Positions 57,165-64,000 of a stretch of DNA of 64,000 bases are shown here, in pieces (position 1 is the first letter of the stretch; each line of letters starts with the position of its first letter). Under the pieces are notes generated by a model. That model did no database searches. It was not told where the DNA came from and saw only the letters and a program-made list of their open reading frames with translations. The stretch is taken from the NCBI RefSeq assembly GCF_005491205.1, contig NZ_CP028035.1, forward strand, positions 2,728,001-2,792,000. The letters run 5' to 3'. This stretch comes from Nissabacter sp. SGAir0207 (GTDB lineage Bacteria > Pseudomonadota > Gammaproteobacteria > Enterobacterales > Enterobacteriaceae). The translations under genes were made by a program, and so were the position numbers.

Positions 57165-58547
57165 ATGTTCACTGACATCATGCGCTATATCCTCGATTTG
57201 GGGCCGACGGTGATGCTGCCTATCGTGATCATGCTCTTTTCGCTGTTGCTGGGCATGAAACTGGGCGAGGCCTTTAAATCCGGTATCCACATCGGCATTG
57301 GGTTTGTCGGCATCGGACTGGTGATTGGGCTGATGCTCGACTCCATCGGCCCGGCGGCGAAAGCGATGGCGGAGCAATTCGACATCAACTTGCAGGTCGT
57401 GGACATCGGCTGGCCCGGCTCCTCGCCGATGACCTGGGCTTCGCAAATTGCTCTGGTGGCGATTCCGATTGCGATTGGCGTCAATATCCTGATGCTGGTC
57501 ACCCGCATGACCCGGGTGGTCAATGTCGATATCTGGAATATCTGGCACATGACCTTTACCGGCGCGCTGGTACACATCGCGACAGGCTCCTACTGGCTGG
57601 CGATTCTGGGGGTCGTGGTACATGCCGCCTTTGTCTACAAGCTGGGGGATTGGTTCGCCAAGGACACCCGTGACTTCTTCGCTTTGGAGGGGATCGCCAT
57701 TCCGCACGGCTCCTCAGCCTACCTTGGGCCGATTGCCGTGTTGGTGGATACCCTGATTGAGCGGGTGCCGGGCCTGAACAAGATCCACTTTAGCGCCGAT
57801 GACGTGCAAAAACGCTTTGGCCCCTTTGGCGAACCCGTCACCGTCGGCTTCGTGATGGGGCTGCTGATTGGCCTGCTGGCTGGCTATGACGTGAAGGGCG
57901 TGCTGCAACTGGCGGTCAAGACTGCCGCCGTCATGCTGCTGATGCCACGCGTTATCAAGCCGATCATGGATGGCCTGACCCCGATTGCCCGTCAGGCACG
58001 CAAAAAGTTGCAGGCGAAATTTGGCGGACAGGAGTTCCTTATCGGTCTTGACCCGGCGCTGCTGCTCGGCCACACCTCGGTGGTCTCCGCCAGCCTGATC
58101 TTCATTCCGCTGACCATTCTGGTGGCGGTAGTGACGCCGGGAAATCAGGTTCTGCCGTTTGGCGATCTGGCGACGATTGGCTTCTTCGTCGCGATGGCGG
58201 TGGCGGTGCATCAGGGCAACCTGTTCCGCACGCTAATCTCCGGCACGCTGATCATGGGTATCACCCTCTGGATCGCCACCCAGACCATCCCGCTCCACAC
58301 TCAGCTGGCCGCCAATGCTGGCACGCTGAAAGCAAGCGGTGGACTGGTCGCCTCGATGGATCAGGGTGGTTCACCCATCACCTACTTGCTGATTGAACTG
58401 CTGACCTGGCAGAACGTGACCGGCCTGTTAGTGATTGGCGCGATCTACCTGGCGGGCGTCCTGCTCACTTGGCGACGGGCGCGTAACGCCACCCGCGCCA
58501 CGGCCGAGCTTGCAAAAACTACCGCTGAAAAACCCACAGCCCTTTAA
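57165..58547 (+). CDS. gatC: Galactitol PTS EIIC permease
   Basis: Inner-membrane permease of 460 residues (E. coli 451), importing galactitol as galactitol-1-P. Many hydrophobic helices from MRYILDLGPTVMLPIVIMLF onward; conserved GIAIPHGSSAYLGPIAVLVD (about 172) and GLDPALLLGHTSVVSASLIF (about 290). Starts five bases after gatB. Confidence 0.95.
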   Translation: MFTDIMRYILDLGPTVMLPIVIMLFSLLLGMKLGEAFKSGIHIGIGFVGIGLVIGLMLDSIGPAAKAMAEQFDINLQVVDIGWPGSSPMTWASQIALVAIPIAIGVNILMLVTRMTRVVNVDIWNIWHMTFTGALVHIATGSYWLAILGVVVHAAFVYKLGDWFAKDTRDFFALEGIAIPHGSSAYLGPIAVLVDTLIERVPGLNKIHFSADDVQKRFGPFGEPVTVGFVMGLLIGLLAGYDVKGVLQLAVKTAAVMLLMPRVIKPIMDGLTPIARQARKKLQAKFGGQEFLIGLDPALLLGHTSVVSASLIFIPLTILVAVVTPGNQVLPFGDLATIGFFVAMAVAVHQGNLFRTLISGTLIMGITLWIATQTIPLHTQLAANAGTLKASGGLVASMDQGGSPITYLLIELLTWQNVTGLLVIGAIYLAGVLLTWRRARNATRATAELAKTTAEKPTAL

Positions 58548-58553
58548 TTGACC

Positions 58554-58570
58554 GGGGGCGGCTCGCCCCC
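58554..58570 (+). repeat. Intercistronic hairpin between gatC and gatD
   Basis: GGGGGC-GGCTC-GCCCCC in the 38-base gap, just before the gatD ribosome site, without a T-run; possibly tunes gatD expression. Confidence 0.45.
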
Positions 58571-58585
58571 TTACAGGAGTTGGTG

Positions 58586-60542
<1,957 letters not shown>

Positions 60543-60546
60543 CAAA

Positions 60547-60574
60547 GGCCGGGCTGGCCTGCACCGGCCCGGCC
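60547..60574. terminator. GC-rich hairpin between gatY and the LysE-family gene
   Basis: GGCCGGGC / GCCCGGCC stem with a 12-base loop between convergent genes; no T-run, so termination efficiency is doubtful. Confidence 0.45.
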
Positions 60575-60575
60575 G

Positions 60576-61199
60576 TCAGCGCTGTAAAATCAGCTTGAGG
60601 CCCAGCAATGCCATGACGGTGCCCGCCGTACGGTCAAAACCACGTCGGCATGAGAGATAGAAAGCACGCGGCGCCGGGGTTGCCAGCAAGCAGGCCACCA
60701 GCGCATACCAGACAAAATCGATGGTAAAGGCCAGAGCCGGCAGTACCAGAAACATCCAGCCAGCGATCTGCTGGTGAAGGAAAGCGACAAATACGCTGCC
60801 GAAAACAACAGCGGTATTAGGGTTACTGATTTGCGTAACCAACCCAAGCCGAAAGGCACGCCAGACATTGGCCGGTGCCTCAGAGGACGGGGAAGCCACC
60901 GCTGTGGAGCGGCTGCCCAGCAACATTTTCATCGCCAGATAGAGCAGATAAACACCCCCGGCAATTTTAAGCGCGGTATACAACCAAGGGACGGCCAGTA
61001 GCAAGGTATGCAGCCCTAGCAAGGCGATCAACGCAAAGAGCGCACACCCTACCCCCATGCCTGCCGCCGCAGCAATGCCTTCACGTAAGGAAGAGGCCAT
61101 GGTGACACGTGCCACCAGAATAAAACTTTGCCCTGGCGTCATAGCACCGAGCGCAATGACACCGCTGATAGATAACAGAGCTAACCATTCACTTTCCAT
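60576..61199 (-). CDS. LysE/RhtB-family amino-acid exporter
   Basis: Inner-membrane exporter of 207 residues with about six helices. The family signature is near the start (GAMTPGQSFILVARVTMASS, about 18-37), with RLGLVTQISNPNTAVVFGSV near 120. Substrate unknown; the family exports amino acids and derivatives. ATG chosen with AGGAG seven bases upstream rather than a GTG two codons earlier. Convergent with gatY, divergent from the LysR gene across a 720-base gap. Confidence 0.85.
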   Translation of the reverse strand: MESEWLALLSISGVIALGAMTPGQSFILVARVTMASSLREGIAAAAGMGVGCALFALIALLGLHTLLLAVPWLYTALKIAGGVYLLYLAMKMLLGSRSTAVASPSSEAPANVWRAFRLGLVTQISNPNTAVVFGSVFVAFLHQQIAGWMFLVLPALAFTIDFVWYALVACLLATPAPRAFYLSCRRGFDRTAGTVMALLGLKLILQR

Positions 61200-61289
61200 T
61201 TGCACTCTCCTGTTTATTTTTTCACTATGCTGAATAAGGCAGGGGTGCGCAATCTCAACTTAATCGTTATCAACAATTTTCATTAATGT

Positions 61290-61304
61290 TATACAAAATG
61301 TATA
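61290..61304. promoter_or_regulatory. Inverted repeat, candidate LysR-type site
   Basis: TATAC-AAAAT-GTATA, which contains a T-N11-A, about 90 bases upstream of the LysE-family start. Confidence 0.35.
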
Positions 61305-61423
61305 GGCAAGTTATTAAAGCGCTTTTTAATACACGCCTTTTCCGCGTTTTTTCATCTTTTATTCAGAATAAATGATGCCTGCATGGGCTTTTTCTATTCG
61401 CTAACTGATCGCACGGAGAGAGG

Positions 61424-61486
61424 ATGAAAGTGATAGCGAAAGTGTGCCAGGCTAAATATCTTTCTGTGATGCCTTATGATCATTAA
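61424..61486 (+). CDS. Possible 20-residue small ORF
   Basis: ATG directly after GGAGAGAGG encodes MKVIAKVCQAKYLSVMPYDH. The ribosome site is closer than usual and no family is recognised; it may be chance. Confidence 0.15.
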   Translation: MKVIAKVCQAKYLSVMPYDH

Positions 61487-61566
61487 CAATGTTCCCTTCG
61501 TTATGGCCTGTTCACCCTCCTTCTGATTACAGTATGTTGTAACAATAACTAGAGTGAGAGGTACTG

Positions 61567-61806
61567 TTACTTAGGGTGTCTTCCGCGATTAACCCTGCTT
61601 TTTGTTGCTGCATAGAGAAAACATGGCGTTAGCCCGCTCTCGCTGGCTGTTACAAATCCCGGTGTAGATGGAAAGTGCCTCAACTGTGCCCAACGCCATG
61701 ACACGTTATGGCATAAGAAAGCGGAAGGCGTTGCATCTCGCGGTGTTAACGGCTTACCCCTGTCTATTGTGTGATTTATCTCCTTTATCGCTTTGTGCTC
61801 CACCAC
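61567..61806 (-). CDS. Possible phage-type small protein, 79 residues
   Basis: Open frame from a GTG pair without a ribosome site. The product contains RDATPSAFLCHNVSWRWAQL and ESGLTPCFLYAATKSRVNRG, phrases I associate from memory with short Icd/ash-like proteins scattered in enterobacterial genomes and linked to P4-type phages. No integrase or other phage gene lies nearby. It could equally be a non-coding relic carrying a recurrent sequence. Confidence 0.25.
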   Translation of the reverse strand: MVEHKAIKEINHTIDRGKPLTPRDATPSAFLCHNVSWRWAQLRHFPSTPGFVTASESGLTPCFLYAATKSRVNRGRHPK

Positions 61807-61921
61807 TGGTTATTATTACAGCACGGATGTAACAATATTTTTCAGCCTGTGAAGATTTTCCGTTATCGATATTTTACTTTTTTTGCATTACTATTAGTTA
61901 AAAGCTAATTGTAGGTAACAC

Positions 61922-62800
61922 ATGGAACTCAGGCATCTTCACTACTTTATCGTTCTGGCGGAAAAGCTCCATTTTGGCGCTGCGGCGGAAAAGCTCGGCA
62001 TCTCGGTGCCTACCCTGTCGGTGCAAATTCGCCAATTGGAAGAAACGGTAGGCGTAGAGTTGTTCGTTCGTACCAAGCGCAGTGTCAGCCTGACTCAGGC
62101 CGGCAGTTTGTTCTTGGTGGAGGCGAAAGCCACGCTGGCACAGGCGGATCGGGCGATGGAGATTGGCCGGCTGGCCAGCCGTGGCGAGGTGGGGCATCTG
62201 GGGCTGGGCTACGTCAGCTCCGCGCTCTGGTCTGGTATTCTGAGTAAGTTGTTGTCGCAATTCAGGAAGGCAACGGCCAATGTCACCATTACGCCGCGCG
62301 AATACCCGATGAATGAGTTGCCTATCATGGTCAGCGAGGGAAAGCTGGACGTCGCCTTTATCCGCAGCCCGATGCGGCTACCAGATGATATAAAAAGCCT
62401 TCATATTCAGCAGGATATTTTTTGCGTAGCGCTGCCAGCGGGCCATCCACTGGCGGCACGCCAGCAGCCAATTGAACCTGTGGAGTTACGCAATGAAAAA
62501 TTTATCCTGCCGGAACAGCCGCATGGCACGGTAGAGGTGTCGCGGCGCGGCGGCTTTAAGGTTAAGCGCAGTGAAAGCCCCGGCAGCCTGGTGGATGTGC
62601 TGTCACGCGTCTCATTCAATGAGGGCGTCGCCGTGGTGCCGGATGTGTTGTCCAATACGGTATTCCTGCCAGAGGTGGTCTATCGCCCGCTGGCGTCGCC
62701 CGCCATTCCCTCTGAAATCAACATCATCTACCGAAAGTGGGAGCGCTCGCCCACGGTGATTCACTTTATCGATTTTACCAAAGCGCTATTTACCCCGTGA
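61922..62800 (+). CDS. LysR-family transcriptional regulator
   Basis: 292 residues. The N-terminal helix-turn-helix (MELRHLHYFIVLAEKLHFGA, then LGISVPTLSVQIRQLEETVG, residues 1-45) is standard LysR; the effector domain has GHLGLGYVSSALWSGILSKL and ends in TKALFTP. AGGT lies seven bases before the start. Targets unknown: candidates are the divergent LysE-type exporter or the oxidase downstream. Confidence 0.85.
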   Translation: MELRHLHYFIVLAEKLHFGAAAEKLGISVPTLSVQIRQLEETVGVELFVRTKRSVSLTQAGSLFLVEAKATLAQADRAMEIGRLASRGEVGHLGLGYVSSALWSGILSKLLSQFRKATANVTITPREYPMNELPIMVSEGKLDVAFIRSPMRLPDDIKSLHIQQDIFCVALPAGHPLAARQQPIEPVELRNEKFILPEQPHGTVEVSRRGGFKVKRSESPGSLVDVLSRVSFNEGVAVVPDVLSNTVFLPEVVYRPLASPAIPSEINIIYRKWERSPTVIHFIDFTKALFTP

Positions 62801-63216
62801 CCCCTGACCGAGGGCATTCTCTTCCCAACGCTTTCTGCCCAGCGTGAATACCGATACTTCACGCTAAAATAAACAAAATAGGCAGAGAAATACTCTGGTT
62901 AATTTCCATCTCCTTTATCCCAATATAGCCACATAAAGTACACCATTTTCACATTTCATTATCATACATTGGTAAAAGCTCAACATTGCAACAAAGTCTG
63001 AATAACCTGCGCCAGAAACAATTCATATCAATAATCGCCACCGCTTTGATGCAGATCAATTTATTGTGCTTGCCCATTCTCCTGGGTTGGTTTTTGCGAT
63101 CAAAACAGGAAAGAAGTCCGCAGTTAATTGCCTGAACCGCACGGAAATGTAGCTCACCTGTTAATTGCTGGTAAATAAATAATAAATGAGGATGCTATGC
63201 TAGATCGAGGTAAGCA
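62801..63216. other. Intergenic control region upstream of the quinol oxidase
   Basis: 416 AT-rich bases with no gene. It carries a perfect FNR box (listed) and two GTTAATTGC direct repeats (63123-63131 and 63160-63168) resembling ArcA elements. Confidence 0.55.
63046..63059. promoter_or_regulatory. FNR box upstream of the quinol oxidase
   Basis: TTGATGCAGATCAA is a perfect TTGAT-N4-ATCAA, 157 bases before the oxidase start. Confidence 0.7.
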
Positions 63217-64000
63217 ATGTTTGGATTAGACGCCTTTCATCTCGCCAGGATACAGTTCGCTTTTACTGTTTCCTTCCATATTATTTTCCCAGCCATCACC
63301 ATTGGCCTGGCGACGTTCCTTGCCGTTCTGGAAGGGATGTGGCTGAAGTCCAAAAATGAAGTTTATCGCGATCTCTACCACTTCTGGTCCAAGATCTTTG
63401 CGGTTAACTTCGGTATGGGTGTGGTTTCCGGTCTGGTGATGGCTTACCAGTTCGGCACCAACTGGAGCGGTTTCTCCCAATTCGCTGGGAGCATCACCGG
63501 CCCGTTGCTGACCTATGAAGTACTGACGGCCTTCTTCCTCGAAGCTGGCTTCCTCGGCGTTATGCTGTTTGGCTGGAACCGCGTGGGCCGTGGCCTGCAC
63601 TTCTTCGCCACCTGCATGGTTGCCCTCGGTACCATCATCTCCACCTTCTGGATCCTGGCTTCCAACAGCTGGATGCAGACGCCGCAGGGCTATGCGCTGC
63701 AAGATGGGCTGGTGGTTCCGGCTGACTGGATGGCGATTGTCTTCAACCCGTCCTTCCCGTTCCGCCTGATGCACATGGCAACCGCGGCCTTCCTGGCGAG
63801 CGCCTTCTTTGTGGGTGCGTCTGCGGCCTGGCACCTGCTGCACAAAAATGACACCCCGGCAATCCGTAAGATGTTCTCTATGGCGCTGTGGATGGCACTG
63901 ATTGTCTCCCCGATCCAGGCAGTACTGGGTGACATGCACGGCCTGAACACCCTGGAGCACCAGCCAGCGAAAATCGCTGCGATTGAGGGCCACTGGGAGA
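63217..64000 (+). CDS. cioA: Cytochrome bd-type quinol oxidase subunit I, CioA-like (3' end beyond window)
   Basis: First 261 codons of a membrane quinol oxidase that reduces oxygen to water. The start MFGLDAFHLARIQFAFTVSF is the CioA (cyanide-insensitive) form rather than CydA (MLDIVELSRLQFALTAMYHF). His21 and the His in FRLMHMAT are expected haem ligands; GTNWSGFSQFAG and FLEAGFLGVMLFGW are family-typical. GAGG precedes the ATG. Subunit II should follow to the right. Annotation pipelines may call it cydA. Confidence 0.9.
   Translation, partial: MFGLDAFHLARIQFAFTVSFHIIFPAITIGLATFLAVLEGMWLKSKNEVYRDLYHFWSKIFAVNFGMGVVSGLVMAYQFGTNWSGFSQFAGSITGPLLTYEVLTAFFLEAGFLGVMLFGWNRVGRGLHFFATCMVALGTIISTFWILASNSWMQTPQGYALQDGLVVPADWMAIVFNPSFPFRLMHMATAAFLASAFFVGASAAWHLLHKNDTPAIRKMFSMALWMALIVSPIQAVLGDMHGLNTLEHQPAKIAAIEGHWE

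Larger units (their letters stand above)
61200..61921. other. AT-rich gap between the LysE-family and LysR genes
   Basis: 722 bases. Contents I can support weakly: an inverted repeat at 61290-61304, a 20-codon frame at 61424-61486, and a 79-codon minus-strand frame at 61567-61806, each listed. Otherwise nothing recognised. Confidence 0.5.

Overview
The window is a chromosomal segment of a gamma-proteobacterium of the order Enterobacterales. It is GC-rich in coding DNA, and nearly every gene from pgm/seqA to cspE matches, in order and orientation, the E. coli K-12 segment pgm-seqA-ybfF-ybfE-fldA-fur-chiP-glnS-nagEBACD-asnB-tRNA-ubiF-miaB-ybeZYX-lnt-gltIJKL-ybeL-leuS-lptE-holA-nadD-rsfS-rlmH-mrdAB-rlpA-dacA-ybeD-lipB-ybeF-lipA-tatE-ybeM-crcB-cspE. 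A secreted GH20 chitobiase beside the chitoporin, a CioA-type cytochrome bd oxidase and a SeqA with a longer linker suggest a Serratia/Yersiniaceae-like genus rather than Escherichia. The species cannot be named from the sequence. Homologies and E. coli comparisons are from memory; no searches were run.

Layout. 1-5.8 kb: pgm (cut by the left edge), seqA, the esterase ybfF, a SYLF-type lipoprotein not expected from E. coli, LexA-type ybfE, flavodoxin fldA and the iron regulator fur. 5.9-18.6 kb: an amino-sugar block. chiP and chb import and cleave chitin oligosaccharides, nagE takes up GlcNAc, nagB and nagA convert it to fructose-6-P, nagC represses and nagD is a phosphatase; glnS sits between. 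NagC-like operators, CRP-like sites and a ChiX-pairing site can be seen. 18.9-21.5 kb: asnB, then a Met-Leu-Gln-Gln-Met-Gln tRNA operon. 21.5-32.7 kb: ubiF, miaB, ybeZYX-lnt, the gltIJKL glutamate/aspartate transporter, ybeL. 33-48 kb: leuS, lptE, holA, nadD, rsfS, rlmH, the rod-shape genes mrdA-mrdB-rlpA-dacA, and lipoate synthesis (ybeD, lipB, ybeF, lipA). 48-52.3 kb: tatE, ybeM, crcB, a 31-codon membrane-protein gene, a TetR/Bcr-CflA pair where E. coli has pagP, and cspE.

52.3-64 kb no longer follows E. coli. It carries a YmiA-like small membrane protein, an unknown secreted Gly/Pro-rich protein, a complete galactitol operon in an unusual order (gatR divergent from gatZABCD-gatY), a LysE-type exporter, a gene-poor AT-rich stretch, a LysR regulator and the start of a CioA-type quinol oxidase preceded by a perfect FNR box.

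No insertion sequence, CRISPR array, rRNA operon or intact prophage was seen. The least explained sequence is in 49.9-50.1 kb, 52.3-53.9 kb, 54.7-55.1 kb and 61.2-61.9 kb. I found no clearly new multi-gene system; the candidates are small genes and regulatory architectures, reported as such.
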